64,000 nt of DNA from UKL13-2 sp031431435 (GCA_031431435.1 JANPDI010000155.1:22353-86352); one strand, 5' to 3'; shown: positions 1-9,226, counted from the stretch's first letter. A program made the numbers and translations. The notes: generated by a model from the sequence alone, not told the origin.

Positions 1-1560
1 TTTGTATTCGCCAAAAAGTACGCCCTGCCGATCAAATCAGTAATCGATTTTGGCAAGCCCTACTCAACCGACGCCTGGCAGGCGTTTTATGGCGACCATG
101 GTGTTTGTATCGATTCCGGCCCGATGAATGGCATGACGTTTGATCAAGCCATCGAATACGTCGCGACCCAGACAAGACCGCAGGGTGGCGAACGCAAAAC
201 CACCTGGCGGCTGCGCGACTGGGGTATCTCGCGCCAGCGCTACTGGGGTACGCCGATCCCGATTATTCACTGCAAAGAGTGTGGTGAAGTGCCGGTACCG
301 GAAAAAGACCTGCCGGTCGTGTTGCCGGAAGATCTGATTCCCGATGGCAGTGGCAGCCCGCTGAAAAAGGATCGTCGCTTCATTGATTGCACCTGCCCCA
401 AGTGTGGCAGGCCCGCAGAGCGCGAAACCGACACGATGGACACGTTTGTCGATTCGTCGTGGTACTTCATGCGCTACTGCAATCCTGACAACACAACGGC
501 AATGGTCGACGCGCGCAATGACTATTGGATGCCGATGGATCAATACATCGGCGGTATCGAACACGCGGTATTGCACCTGCTCTACGCGCGCTTTTGGACC
601 AAGGTCATGCGCGACATGAATCTGGTCAAGTTTGACGAGCCCTTCACCAACCTGTTCACGCAGGGCATGCTGTCGGCCGAGTGTTTTTATCGTGAGGACG
701 GCGCCGGCAAAAAACGCTGGTACTACCCGGATGAAGTGAGCGTCAACCACGACGACAAGGGTCGTCCGATCGGAGCGGTGGCGGTTGACGACGGCCGGCC
801 TGTGGTGTTGGGTGGCATGGAAAAAATGTCGAAGTCAAAAAACAATGTGGTCGAGCCCAAAGATATCATTGCGCGATTTGGCGCGGATACGGCGCGCGCC
901 TATGTGATGTTTGCCGGTCCACCCGAGCAGAGCGCGGCGTGGTCGGATTCCGGTGCAGAGGGCGTGTATCGATTTTTGAAACGCGTTTATACATACGGTG
1001 TTTGGAGCAAAAATGCCGCAAGCGGCACGCCGGTCGGGGACTTTTCCAAGTCATCCGCGGCTGTGAAGAGACTGCGGTTCGAGATACACACGATTCTGGC
1101 GCAAGCCAACCACGATTACGCCCGGCTGCAATACAACACCGTGGTGTCGGCCGCAATGAAAATGCTGAACGCGCTGGAAGACACCAAGACACAGGTTGGC
1201 GCAGATTGGGCGGCGGTGCGAAACGAAGGATTGTTGATCCTGTTGCGCACCTTGTATCCGCTGGCACCGCATATTTGCTGGCAGCTGTGGCACGATCTCG
1301 GATATGCCGTGACCTTCGGTGAAATCATCGATGCGGCATGGCCGGTCTCCGACCCCGCCGCATTGGAGCAGGACGAAATCGAGTTGGTGGTGCAGGTCAA
1401 CGGCAAATTGCGCGGGCAGATCCGGGTGCCAAAAGACGCCACCAAGCAAGCCATTGAAACACTCGCATTGGCCGACGCGGGCGTGGCCAAACATACCGAT
1501 GGCAAACCGATCAAAAAATTGATTGTTGTGCCTGGGAGATTAATCAATGTCGTGGTCTAG
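1..1560 (+). CDS. leuS: Leucyl-tRNA synthetase, C-terminal part (5' end outside window)
   Basis: Charges tRNA-Leu with leucine in the cytoplasm. The frame is open from base 1, so the N-terminus lies upstream; about 519 residues are present. The beginning is the end of the CP1 editing domain (VCIDSGPMNG). It is followed by the catalytic-domain signature LRDWGISRQRYWG, a zinc-finger-like segment with Cys pairs near 270-290 and 397-410, the class I signature KMSKS at 823-837, and the anticodon-binding and C-terminal domains ending in the VQVNGKLRGQI motif. The stop overlaps the lptE start by 14 bases, indicating co-translation in the leuS-lptE-holA operon. Confidence 0.97.
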   Translation, partial: FVFAKKYALPIKSVIDFGKPYSTDAWQAFYGDHGVCIDSGPMNGMTFDQAIEYVATQTRPQGGERKTTWRLRDWGISRQRYWGTPIPIIHCKECGEVPVPEKDLPVVLPEDLIPDGSGSPLKKDRRFIDCTCPKCGRPAERETDTMDTFVDSSWYFMRYCNPDNTTAMVDARNDYWMPMDQYIGGIEHAVLHLLYARFWTKVMRDMNLVKFDEPFTNLFTQGMLSAECFYREDGAGKKRWYYPDEVSVNHDDKGRPIGAVAVDDGRPVVLGGMEKMSKSKNNVVEPKDIIARFGADTARAYVMFAGPPEQSAAWSDSGAEGVYRFLKRVYTYGVWSKNAASGTPVGDFSKSSAAVKRLRFEIHTILAQANHDYARLQYNTVVSAAMKMLNALEDTKTQVGADWAAVRNEGLLILLRTLYPLAPHICWQLWHDLGYAVTFGEIIDAAWPVSDPAALEQDEIELVVQVNGKLRGQIRVPKDATKQAIETLALADAGVAKHTDGKPIKKLIVVPGRLINVVV

Positions 1561-2038
1561 CGTTTTTGCCGCTGTTTGCAGCGCGTGGTTACTGGCAGGA
1601 TGTGGTTTTGCCCTGCGCGGCTCGTATGAGTTGCCATACAAATCGGTGTTTGTAACGTCCTCCGGCAACTCGGTGATTGCCGGACAGATTCGTCGCGAAT
1701 TGGTTGATAGCAACACCAAGCTTGCTGCCAACGCAAAGGACGCCGACGCCGCGCTGACCATTATCGAAGAGCGGCGCGATCGGCAAATCCTGTCGTTGTC
1801 TGGTGCGGGTCGGGTGCGTGAATACGAGCTGCGCATGAACATCAGCTATCAATTTGTCAGTGGCAAAGGGCTGGTCATCATCCCGACCAGCGAAATTCAA
1901 TTGAAACGCACCTTTTCGTATGACGACACACGCATCATTGCCAAACAACAAGAAGAGGCCATGTTGTTTCAGGATATGGAACGCGACGCGACCGGGCAGA
2001 TTTTGCGGCGGATGATTTCCATCCGCCGCGTGCCCTAG
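1547..2038 (+). CDS. lptE: LPS-assembly lipoprotein LptE
   Basis: 163 residues. LptE is the outer-membrane lipoprotein that plugs the LptD barrel and helps deliver lipopolysaccharide to the cell surface. A short signal peptide leads to the lipobox LAGC (Cys at about residue 19), and the mature part begins GFALRG, typical of the family. The second half (YQFVSGKGL, then a QEEAMLFQDMERDA stretch and a basic C-terminus) matches the LptE fold. The start is supported by GGGAGA about 8 bases upstream, and the position directly after leuS and before holA is the conserved proteobacterial order. Confidence 0.93.
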   Translation: MSWSSVFAAVCSAWLLAGCGFALRGSYELPYKSVFVTSSGNSVIAGQIRRELVDSNTKLAANAKDADAALTIIEERRDRQILSLSGAGRVREYELRMNISYQFVSGKGLVIIPTSEIQLKRTFSYDDTRIIAKQQEEAMLFQDMERDATGQILRRMISIRRVP

Positions 2039-2063
2039 CGCAATCGGTGCGGCCGGAAACACC

Positions 2064-3065
2064 ATGCGATTGACCACCGAACAGTTTATCGACCGCCCGC
2101 CAAAGGCACTCAGCCCGCTGTATGTCATTTACGGGCCCGAACCGCTTGGGGCGCTCGAGGCCGCGGATAGCCTGCGCGGGCTGGCGGTTCAACAGGGTTT
2201 TGTTGAGCGTGAAGTATTGACCGCCGAGCCCGGCTTTGACTGGGCGCGGCTGGCGGCGGCGGGCAGCGCATTGTCATTGTTTGCGGCCCAACGGTTGATG
2301 GAGTTGCGCATTCCCACCGGCAAACCCGGCAAGGAGGGCGCCGCGGCCATCGAGGCGTTTTGCCAGCGCCTGCCCGAGGACACCGTGACGTTGATCACCC
2401 TGCCCGATATGGATTGGCAGGGCAAACAGACCAAGTGGTTTATGGCGCTTGACGCCGTTGCCACCATGGTCGAAGCACAGCCGGTTGAACGCGACCAGTT
2501 GCCGCAATGGCTGAGTCAGCGCATGCAACGGTTGCAGCTGACCGCCGGCCCGGAGGCGTTGGCGTTTCTGGCGGACTGTACGGAAGGTAACCTGCTCGCC
2601 GCCAAACAAGAAATTGAAAAGCTGGCGCTGTTATGCCCGCCCGGCGATGTTTCGCCCGCCGTCATGGTCGACAGTGTTGCCAATGTTTCACGTTTTTCAA
2701 CGTTGCATCTGATTAACGCCATTCATGAGGGTGACGCCGCACGCATTGCGAAAATGCTCGGCGGGCTAAAGGCGGAGGGCGAACCACCACCGCTGATCTT
2801 GTGGATGCTTACCAGTGAAATGCGCGCATTGTTACGCATGACCGGCGTGACGAAGTCCGGCCGGGCGCCATTTCCAGCCAAGGCGCGGGCGATGGAAAAG
2901 CTGGCGCAAAAACACACCACGGCAAGTCTGGTGCGGCTGAATCTGCAAGCGGCTAGAATTGATCGCATGATCAAGGGTGTCAACAACAACGATGTATGGG
3001 ACGCGCTGCTGCAATTTGCCTGCGGCTTGGGCGGCGCCCGTTTACGTTTGCAGATGCCGGTCTGA
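2064..3065 (+). CDS. holA: DNA polymerase III delta subunit
   Basis: 333 residues, the usual length for HolA, the clamp-loader subunit that opens the beta clamp. The N-terminal segment shows the degenerate AAA+ fold (PLYVIYGPEPLGALEA), the middle carries the LITLPDMDWQGKQTKW strand-helix region, and the C-terminal collar domain contains the helical LHLINAIHEGDAARI segment. It lies in the leuS-lptE-holA-proA series, where it normally sits, 25 bases after lptE, and is followed immediately by proA. Confidence 0.95.
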   Translation: MRLTTEQFIDRPPKALSPLYVIYGPEPLGALEAADSLRGLAVQQGFVEREVLTAEPGFDWARLAAAGSALSLFAAQRLMELRIPTGKPGKEGAAAIEAFCQRLPEDTVTLITLPDMDWQGKQTKWFMALDAVATMVEAQPVERDQLPQWLSQRMQRLQLTAGPEALAFLADCTEGNLLAAKQEIEKLALLCPPGDVSPAVMVDSVANVSRFSTLHLINAIHEGDAARIAKMLGGLKAEGEPPPLILWMLTSEMRALLRMTGVTKSGRAPFPAKARAMEKLAQKHTTASLVRLNLQAARIDRMIKGVNNNDVWDALLQFACGLGGARLRLQMPV

Positions 3066-3083
3066 TTGCGCGCGATTAACAAC

Positions 3084-4397
3084 ATGAATGATCTTTCCGC
3101 AAACACCGCTGCTGCGCCCCCGCCAATCACGGATGTTCCGGCCTACATGCGCAGTGTCGGTGAATCGGCAAAGTTGGCGGCGCGGCATCTGGCCCGCGCC
3201 ACCACGGCAGATAAAAATCGTGCGTTGACCGCCGCCGCCGACGCCATCCTTGCCGCGACGCCGGCGATCCTGGCGGCAAATGCGATCGACGTCAGGCAGG
3301 CAGGTGTCAATGGCCACGACGCGGCGTTTATCGACCGCCTGACACTGACCGAAAAAAGTATTGCCGCCATGGCCGCGGGTGTTCGCCAAGTGGCGACGCT
3401 GGCGGATCCGGTGGGCGCCATCACCGGCCTGACACGCCAGCCAACCGGCATTGAAGTCGGCCGCATGCGCGTGCCACTCGGCGTCGTTGGCATGATCTAT
3501 GAGTCACGCCCGAACGTCACCGCGGACGCCGCGGCACTCTGCCTGAAAAGTGGCAATGCCTGTATTTTGCGCGGCGGCTCCGAGTCGCTGTTTTCCAGCC
3601 GGGCGATTCACACCGCCATGCAGCAGGGCTTGATTGCGGCGTCTCTGCCCGAGACGGCGATTCAGCTGGTCCAAACCACCGACCGCGCCGCAGTGGGTGA
3701 AATGCTCAACATGCGCGGCGTGATCGACGTATTGATTCCGCGCGGCGGCAAGAGCCTGACTTCGCGTATTGCCGACAACGCGAAAGTGCCGGTGATCAAA
3801 CACCTCGATGGTGTTTGCCATGTGTTTGTTGACGCCGACGCCGACCTCGATATGGCCGTCGCCATTGCCGACAACGCCAAAACCCAGCGTTATGCGCCGT
3901 GCAACACGATGGAAACACTATTGGTTGACCGTGTTGTGGCAAGTGTATTTTTACCGCGAATTGCAGCCGTCTATCGCGACAAAAATGTCGACATGCGCGT
4001 ATGTGCTGAGACGGCAACAATTCTTGCGGCCGCCGGCTTTTCAACCACCGCGGCAACCGAGCAAGATTGGTTCACCGAATATCTGGCACCGATTATCGCC
4101 ATCCGGGTGGTCGACGGATTGGATGCGGCCATGCAGCACATTGCCCATTACGGCTCGTCGCATACCGATGCGATCATCACCGGGAATAATAATCATGCCG
4201 ACCGGTTTTTACGTGAAGTTGATTCGGCATCAGTCATGGTCAACGCATCGACGCGTTTTGCCGATGGTTTCGAGTTCGGGCTGGGCGCGGAGATCGGCAT
4301 TTCGACCGACAAGCTGCACGCGCGCGGCCCGGTCGGACTCGAAGGTCTGACGTCGCAAAAATGGGTGGTCATCGGCCATGGTGAAGTGCGCAATTGA
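3084..4397 (+). CDS. proA: Glutamate-5-semialdehyde dehydrogenase (gamma-glutamyl phosphate reductase)
   Basis: 437 residues from the ATG at 3084; an in-frame TTG at 3066 is possible but less likely. It reduces gamma-glutamyl phosphate to glutamate semialdehyde in proline synthesis. The aldehyde-dehydrogenase fold is clear: the GVVGMIYESRPNVT cofactor region, KSGNACILRGGSE, the IPRGGKSL loop, catalytic Cys in the RYAPCNTMETLL motif, and the C-terminal STRFADGFEFGLGAEIGIST block. The proline reductase gene proC lies on the opposite strand at about 12.2 kb, so the pathway is split between two loci. Confidence 0.97.
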   Translation: MNDLSANTAAAPPPITDVPAYMRSVGESAKLAARHLARATTADKNRALTAAADAILAATPAILAANAIDVRQAGVNGHDAAFIDRLTLTEKSIAAMAAGVRQVATLADPVGAITGLTRQPTGIEVGRMRVPLGVVGMIYESRPNVTADAAALCLKSGNACILRGGSESLFSSRAIHTAMQQGLIAASLPETAIQLVQTTDRAAVGEMLNMRGVIDVLIPRGGKSLTSRIADNAKVPVIKHLDGVCHVFVDADADLDMAVAIADNAKTQRYAPCNTMETLLVDRVVASVFLPRIAAVYRDKNVDMRVCAETATILAAAGFSTTAATEQDWFTEYLAPIIAIRVVDGLDAAMQHIAHYGSSHTDAIITGNNNHADRFLREVDSASVMVNASTRFADGFEFGLGAEIGISTDKLHARGPVGLEGLTSQKWVVIGHGEVRN

Positions 4398-4431
4398 TGT
4401 TGGTTGATCGACGCCGCAGGTCTTTATCCTG

Positions 4432-4941
4432 ATGTCCGGACAGACAATATTGATCGCGTGCGCCGGCGGCACGGTCACCCTGCCGGGCATGCCGTTACTG
4501 GACCGGTTCGACGGCGGTCATTTGTGGGTCAATCCGCCGCGTGAAGTTTGGGAACGTTCGGAACTCACACCGCTTGAACTGACCCACTGGAGTTTTTTGG
4601 TTGCCGCAACCGCGCAAGCGATGCTGCATACCCTGCCGCAGCTTGAAGGCGGCTGCATCAACTATTGGGAGGCTGGCAATTGGGCATTGAACAACGATGC
4701 CGTGCCGGTTGGCCCAAAAGACCCAAAACAATCACGCAAAGTTCACATGCACCTGCTAGGCCGTAGTCGACACGCAACACACCCGGATTGGGGTTGGGGT
4801 GAGTCGCCGCGTTTTCCCGACTATGTTGCTTCAACGCAATGGGCGGCGGGCTTTTCTCCGCTCAATACCGTGGAATGTGCACGAATTGCCGCGCACACCA
4901 TCGTCGTACTGCGCGACAAATACGCTATGACTGTCAACTGA
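4432..4941 (+). CDS. Conserved hypothetical protein, possibly HIT-like
   Basis: 169 residues, family not firmly recognised. The central motif KVHMHLLGRS resembles the HxHxL core of HIT-family nucleotide hydrolases/transferases, and an upstream INYWEAGNW segment could be the purine-binding strand, so a dinucleoside polyphosphate hydrolase is a reasonable guess. It is rich in Trp and His and has no signal peptide or membrane segment. Its stop TGA shares the A with the ATG of nadD (4939-4943), so it is probably co-translated with the NAD biosynthesis gene. The function remains inference. Confidence 0.75.
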   Translation: MSGQTILIACAGGTVTLPGMPLLDRFDGGHLWVNPPREVWERSELTPLELTHWSFLVAATAQAMLHTLPQLEGGCINYWEAGNWALNNDAVPVGPKDPKQSRKVHMHLLGRSRHATHPDWGWGESPRFPDYVASTQWAAGFSPLNTVECARIAAHTIVVLRDKYAMTVN

Positions 4942-5531
4942 TGGCCACGCCATCAACGATACTGCTCTTTGGCGGAACATTTGATCCGGTACACAACGGC
5001 CACGTTGCCATGTTTAATGCCGTCAACGACAACATCAAGCCGGCGCAGGCCCTGATCATTCCCGCCGGTTCGCCCTGGCAAAAGGGCCGGTTGCCATTTG
5101 CCGCGGCGGCCGACCGGATTGCGATGTTGGCGCTGGCACTGCCGACCGCCACGATTGACAACCGCGAGCTTACGCGGGACGGCCCGACCTACACGGTTGA
5201 TACGCTACGTTCGCTGCGGGCTGACTATCGTAATGCCAACCTGCTCTGGCTGATCGGATCGGACAGTTTTTCCGGCCTGGATTCCTGGCACGATGCCGTG
5301 GCGATGGCGGCGATGGTTACCTTCGTGGTGGTGCGGCGCGCCCATGCAGTCGTGATACCGCCACGCGGGAATTTTGTATTTCGCGAGGTGGTGTGCGCAC
5401 CACCACCGGTATCATCAACCGATATCCGCAACCGGCTCTCACGCAGCGAATCGATTCGTGGTTTGGTTCCCGATGCGGTTTGCGACTATATTCAGCAGCA
5501 TAGGCTGTACAACACAAAACTGAACCCCTGA
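4941..5531 (+). CDS. nadD: Nicotinate-nucleotide adenylyltransferase
   Basis: 196 residues. Adenylates nicotinic acid mononucleotide to deamido-NAD. The ATG at 4941 is chosen over an in-frame upstream start (4839) because it overlaps the previous stop codon and places the signature GGTFDPVHNGH near the N-terminus. The second nucleotidyltransferase motif, SSTDIRNRL, is near the C-terminus, and LLWLIGSDSF is the usual substrate-binding strand. It is followed 10 bases later by rsfS, the standard nadD-rsfS-rlmH arrangement. Confidence 0.96.
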   Translation: MATPSTILLFGGTFDPVHNGHVAMFNAVNDNIKPAQALIIPAGSPWQKGRLPFAAAADRIAMLALALPTATIDNRELTRDGPTYTVDTLRSLRADYRNANLLWLIGSDSFSGLDSWHDAVAMAAMVTFVVVRRAHAVVIPPRGNFVFREVVCAPPPVSSTDIRNRLSRSESIRGLVPDAVCDYIQQHRLYNTKLNP

Positions 5532-5541
5532 GGAGAACCTT

Positions 5542-6411
5542 CTGGCCACAACATCCAAACCAAAAACCCTGCTCGACATCATTATTGACGCACTCGAGGA
5601 TATCAAGGCAAAAGACATTCGTGTGCTTGATGTCGCCAAGATCACCGCGGTATCGGATTTTCTTGCCATTGCCAGCGGCGACTCGTCGCGTCAAACCAAG
5701 GCGCTGGCGAGCAACGTGATGGACAAAGTTCGTGAAGCGGGTTTTGGCGTCTATGGTACCGAGGGCGGTGCCACCGGTGAATGGGTGTTGGTCGATTGCG
5801 GCGACGTGGTCGTGCATATCATGCAGCCGGCCATTCGTGAGTATTACAAACTCGAAGAACTGTACCAGGAAGGCAAGTTGATTTTCCCGCTGCCTAAACC
5901 GGTCAGGGCGAAAAAAGTGCCCGCCATCAACGTTGCCAAACCGGCTGCCAAGCCGCGCGCGAAGTCAAAGGTAAAAGTGGTCGCCAAGAAAACGGTTGCA
6001 ATCAAAAAGCCGACGGTCAAAAAAGTGGCGGTAAAAAAGACACCCGCGAAACCGGTCGTCAAAAAACCAACCGTTGCCGGCAAAGCTGTCAAGGTTGTGA
6101 AGGTTGCAAAGGCAACCAAAATAACAAAGGTGGCAAAAGTCGCCAAGGTCGCCAAAATTGCCAAGGTCGCGAAAGTGGTAAAGGTCGCCAAGGTGGTCAA
6201 AAAAATCGCCGTGAAAAAGGCGGTCGCAAAAGGTGCGGTGACCAAACGTGTCGCCAAAAAAGTGGTGGCCGCCGTGACTAAAGTTGCCAAAAAAGTTGCC
6301 AAAAAGCCGGCCGCCAAGGTGCCGGCGAAGTCCCGATCCACCGTCAAAAAAACGATTGCCGCAAAGCCGAAGGCGGCGAAGCCCGCCGGAAAAACGACAA
6401 AGAAAAAGTAG
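5542..6411 (+). CDS. rsfS: Ribosome silencing factor RsfS with a long Lys/Ala/Val-rich C-terminal tail
   Basis: 289 residues when begun at the CTG at 5542. This start is preferred because AGGAG lies at 5531-5535 and the translation from it gives the expected RsfS N-terminus (LLDIIIDALEDIKAKDI); the first ATG in frame is 27 codons later, inside the domain. Residues 1 to about 115 are the Iojap/RsfS domain, which binds uL14 and blocks subunit joining (DFLAIASG, GEWVLVDCGDVVVHIM, REYYKLEELY). The remaining roughly 170 residues are almost only K, A, V, P and T, with KVA/KVV tripeptide iterations, like a histone-H1-type tail. The usual family length is about 110-130, so the tail is exceptional. 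Confidence 0.93.
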   Translation: MATTSKPKTLLDIIIDALEDIKAKDIRVLDVAKITAVSDFLAIASGDSSRQTKALASNVMDKVREAGFGVYGTEGGATGEWVLVDCGDVVVHIMQPAIREYYKLEELYQEGKLIFPLPKPVRAKKVPAINVAKPAAKPRAKSKVKVVAKKTVAIKKPTVKKVAVKKTPAKPVVKKPTVAGKAVKVVKVAKATKITKVAKVAKVAKIAKVAKVVKVAKVVKKIAVKKAVAKGAVTKRVAKKVVAAVTKVAKKVAKKPAAKVPAKSRSTVKKTIAAKPKAAKPAGKTTKKK

Positions 6412-6453
6412 TACATCGTGAAGGTTGCCCGACAAACACAAGATCCGTTTATT

Positions 6454-6497
6454 GGCGGTCGTTTTCAGGTCTTTTTGCCTGAAAAAGCCCGTCAATA
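6454..6497. repeat. REP-like palindrome, degenerate copy upstream of rlmH
   Basis: Left arm GGCGGTCGTTTTCAGG and right arm CCTGAAAAAGCCCGTC flank a short T-rich loop, followed by the tail CAATACTGG. It resembles the clearer copies near 25175 and 54231 in arm sequence, loop and tail. It lies in the 128-base gap between rsfS and rlmH and may act as a transcript-end or stability hairpin. Confidence 0.6.
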
Positions 6498-6539
6498 CTG
6501 GTGTTTATTGTTTGGCGATATCACTTTTTGTGTTTTCGG

Positions 6540-7007
6540 GTGAAGATTCATATTGTTGCGCTTGGTCACAAGATGCCCGGCTGGGTGACCGCCGGCGTCG
6601 AGGAATATACAAAACGTATGCCGGTCGAAGCACGCGTCGAAATCATTGAACTAAAGCCTGAGGATCGCGCCAGTCGCACAACCGGGCAGGTATTGGCACG
6701 TGAGGCACAACGGATCGAAGCGGCCATCCCCAGGAATGCCCTGCGCATTGTTTGTGACGAGCGCGGAAAGGCGCTTTCCACGCCGTTGCTGGCGCAGTGG
6801 CTGCGTGACTGGATGGCCGATGGCAACAGCCCGTGTTTTTTGATTGGCAGTGCCGACGGTCTGGCACCGGCGGTCAAATCGAGCGCAACCCATACCGTCG
6901 CCTTGTCCGGCTGCGTGTTGCCGCACGGCATGGTTCGTATCATGCTGGCCGAGCAACTCTACCGGGCGTGGTCAATGCTGCATAATCACCCTTATCACCG
7001 CGAATAG
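6540..7007 (+). CDS. rlmH: 23S rRNA pseudouridine-1915 N3-methyltransferase
   Basis: 155 residues from the GTG at 6540, exactly the family length; the longer frame from 6501 adds a non-homologous stretch. RlmH is a SPOUT methyltransferase acting on assembled 70S ribosomes. Visible motifs are the N-terminal KIHIVALG, the CFLIGSADGL SAM-binding loop, LPHGMVRIMLAEQLYRAWS and the C-terminal NHPYHRE. The gene follows rsfS, as in most proteobacteria. Confidence 0.96.
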   Translation: MKIHIVALGHKMPGWVTAGVEEYTKRMPVEARVEIIELKPEDRASRTTGQVLAREAQRIEAAIPRNALRIVCDERGKALSTPLLAQWLRDWMADGNSPCFLIGSADGLAPAVKSSATHTVALSGCVLPHGMVRIMLAEQLYRAWSMLHNHPYHRE

Positions 7008-7066
7008 ACGCGTCCACCAACACCACGCCGGCAACAACCGCATTTGTGCGGGAAAATAACCATCCC

Positions 7067-7681
7067 ATGCAACCGACCTCCAACATTGTCTACCTTGCTT
7101 CCAAAAGCCCGCGCCGCCGCGAGTTGTTAAAACAAATCGGCGTGCAATACGAGCTATTGTTGATTCGTGAGGCGGCACCACGCGTTGACGTTGATGAGTC
7201 ACCACGCCAGGACGAAACGCCGCACGCTTATGTCGAGCGGGTTGTGAAGCTGAAAACCGAAACAGCGCTGCGGGTGATGCGCGAGCGCAAGCTGCCAGCG
7301 CGTCCGATTCTGACCGCTGACACCACCGTCTCAATTGAAGACACAATTCTGGGCAAGCCCGCCACACGCGAAGAGGCCGGCGCCATGTTACGCCGGCTGT
7401 CAGGCCAGACTCATCAAGTGCTGACGGCGGTGATGGTCACCAGCGAGGACAATCAATTCAAGGCGCTGACGACCAGTTTTGTCACGTTTGCCAATTTGCC
7501 CGATGACGAAATACGCCGCTATGTCGATACTGGTGAATCCATGGACAAGGCCGGCGCTTATGGTGTGCAGGGTCGCGCCGCACGATTTATCGCAAAATTG
7601 TCCGGCAGTTATTCCGGTGTGGTGGGCTTGCCATTGTTTGAAACAGCCGGTCTGCTCAAACAAGCCGGCATCCAGGTCTGA
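7067..7681 (+). CDS. Maf-like nucleoside triphosphate pyrophosphatase
   Basis: 204 residues from the ATG at 7067; an upstream GTG at 7046 is in frame but would add seven unrelated residues. Maf proteins hydrolyse non-canonical nucleoside triphosphates such as dTTP/UTP analogues or m7GTP. The N-terminal SKSPRRRELLKQIG signature, the ADTTVSIEDTILGKP block and the C-terminal GAYGVQGRAARFIAKLSGSYSGVVGLP block are all present. It sits between rlmH and rng, a conserved neighbourhood. Confidence 0.95.
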   Translation: MQPTSNIVYLASKSPRRRELLKQIGVQYELLLIREAAPRVDVDESPRQDETPHAYVERVVKLKTETALRVMRERKLPARPILTADTTVSIEDTILGKPATREEAGAMLRRLSGQTHQVLTAVMVTSEDNQFKALTTSFVTFANLPDDEIRRYVDTGESMDKAGAYGVQGRAARFIAKLSGSYSGVVGLPLFETAGLLKQAGIQV

Positions 7682-7708
7682 TCGACACCGCTTCCCCCTC
7701 CGACCATC

Positions 7709-9202
7709 ATGAACGAACAAATTCTGATCAACGTCACGCCACAGGAAACCCGTGTGGCCGTCATGGAGCATGGTGCCGTGCAAGAGCTGCACGTCGAGCG
7801 CGCCTCGAACCGCGGGCTGGTCGGCAATATTTACCTCGGGCGGGTCGGGCGCGTGCTTCCCGGTATGCAATCCGCATTTATCGAAATTGGACTGGCGCGC
7901 GCGGCATTTTTGCACGTCGCCGACATCTGGGCCGGGCAAAAAACTGCGGAAGCAAACAACGGTCACCCGAATAATGGCGGCAAGGGGTCTGAACAAAAGC
8001 CCATTGAGAAGTTATTGCAGGAGGGCCAAACGCTGGTTGTGCAGGTGATCAAAGACCCGATCGGCTCAAAAGGGGCGCGCCTGTCGACACAAATTTCGAT
8101 CGCGGGGCGTTTGCTGGTTTATTTGCCGGGTGATCACCATATCGGTATTTCGCAGCGGATTGAGGACGAGGCCGAACGCGAACAGTTGCGCGAAAAAGTG
8201 CACGCGCTGATGCCCGAGGGTGAGGCCGGTGGCTTTATTGTGCGCACCGTTGCCGAAACGGCAACCGACGAAGAGCTCAACGCCGACATTGAATACCTGA
8301 TCAAGTTATGGCGCGGCATCATCAGCGCATCCGTCACCGCGGCGCCGCAGGCGCTGCTTTATCAGGACCTTGACCTGAGCCACCGCGTATTGCGCGATCT
8401 GGTGACCGCCGATACCGAACGCATCATTGTCGACTCACGCGAAACCCACGCCAGAATGCGTGAGTTTGCCCAACACTACACGCGTCGTTCGGTCGCGGTA
8501 TTGGAACATTACGCAGGCGAGTTGCCGTTGCTCGATCTGTTTGGCGCCGAGGACGAAATCGAAAAGGCGCTGCACCGACGCGTAGAACTCAAGTCCGGTG
8601 GCTACGTGATCGTTGATCAGACCGAGGCGCTGACGACCATCGACGTCAACACCGGCGCATTCGTTTCGGGACGCAGTTTCGACGACACCATTTTCAAGAC
8701 CAATCTGGAAGCGGCGCAAACCATTGCGCGCCAGCTGCGATTGCGCAACCTCGGCGGCATCATCATTGTTGATTTTATCGACATGGATACCGACGGTCAC
8801 AAACAGGCGGTGCTGGCGGAACTCAACAAATCGATGCAGCGTGACCGCACCCGTTGGTCGATCAGCGGCTTTTCGCAACTGGGGCTGGTCGAAATGACCC
8901 GTAAGCGCACCCGCGAGAGTCTGGCGCACATATTGTGCGAGCCGTGCCCGACCTGCAGCGCGCGCGGGGAAATTAAAAGCGCGCAAACGGTTTGTTATGA
9001 AATATTGCGCGAGGTCACGCGGTCGGCAAAAAGTTTTGATGCCAAGGAATACCGGATTCTGGCGGCACAAACGGTCATCGACCGCTTTCTCGATGAAGAA
9101 TCACAATCGATGGCCATGCTGGAGGACTTCATCGGCAAGCCGATCATGTTGTCGGTCGAGACCGCCTACACACAGGAGCAATACGACGTAATCCTGGTTT
9201 GA
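7709..9202 (+). CDS. rng: Ribonuclease G
   Basis: 497 residues, the usual RNase G length, without the long C-terminal scaffold of RNase E. It processes the 5' end of 16S rRNA and degrades mRNAs. An embedded S1 domain spans about residues 38-130 (GNIYLGRVGRVLPGMQSAFIEIG). The catalytic DNase-I-like part contains TIDVNTG and GGIIIVDFIDM with the metal-binding aspartates, and the zinc-link motif CEPCPTC is present near residue 410. It lies downstream of maf and converges on the dynamin-like gene. Confidence 0.96.
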   Translation: MNEQILINVTPQETRVAVMEHGAVQELHVERASNRGLVGNIYLGRVGRVLPGMQSAFIEIGLARAAFLHVADIWAGQKTAEANNGHPNNGGKGSEQKPIEKLLQEGQTLVVQVIKDPIGSKGARLSTQISIAGRLLVYLPGDHHIGISQRIEDEAEREQLREKVHALMPEGEAGGFIVRTVAETATDEELNADIEYLIKLWRGIISASVTAAPQALLYQDLDLSHRVLRDLVTADTERIIVDSRETHARMREFAQHYTRRSVAVLEHYAGELPLLDLFGAEDEIEKALHRRVELKSGGYVIVDQTEALTTIDVNTGAFVSGRSFDDTIFKTNLEAAQTIARQLRLRNLGGIIIVDFIDMDTDGHKQAVLAELNKSMQRDRTRWSISGFSQLGLVEMTRKRTRESLAHILCEPCPTCSARGEIKSAQTVCYEILREVTRSAKSFDAKEYRILAAQTVIDRFLDEESQSMAMLEDFIGKPIMLSVETAYTQEQYDVILV

Positions 9203-9226
9203 CGACCCCGCAGGCGGATGGTGTGG

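Noticed and set aside
64..750. Minus-strand open frame of 228 codons opposite leuS
   Set aside because: Leucyl-tRNA synthetase motifs on the plus strand leave no doubt; this is a shadow frame.
5844..6416. Long minus-strand open frame opposite the RsfS tail
   Set aside because: It is the antisense of the Lys/Ala/Val-rich tail; lack of stops follows from the skewed composition.
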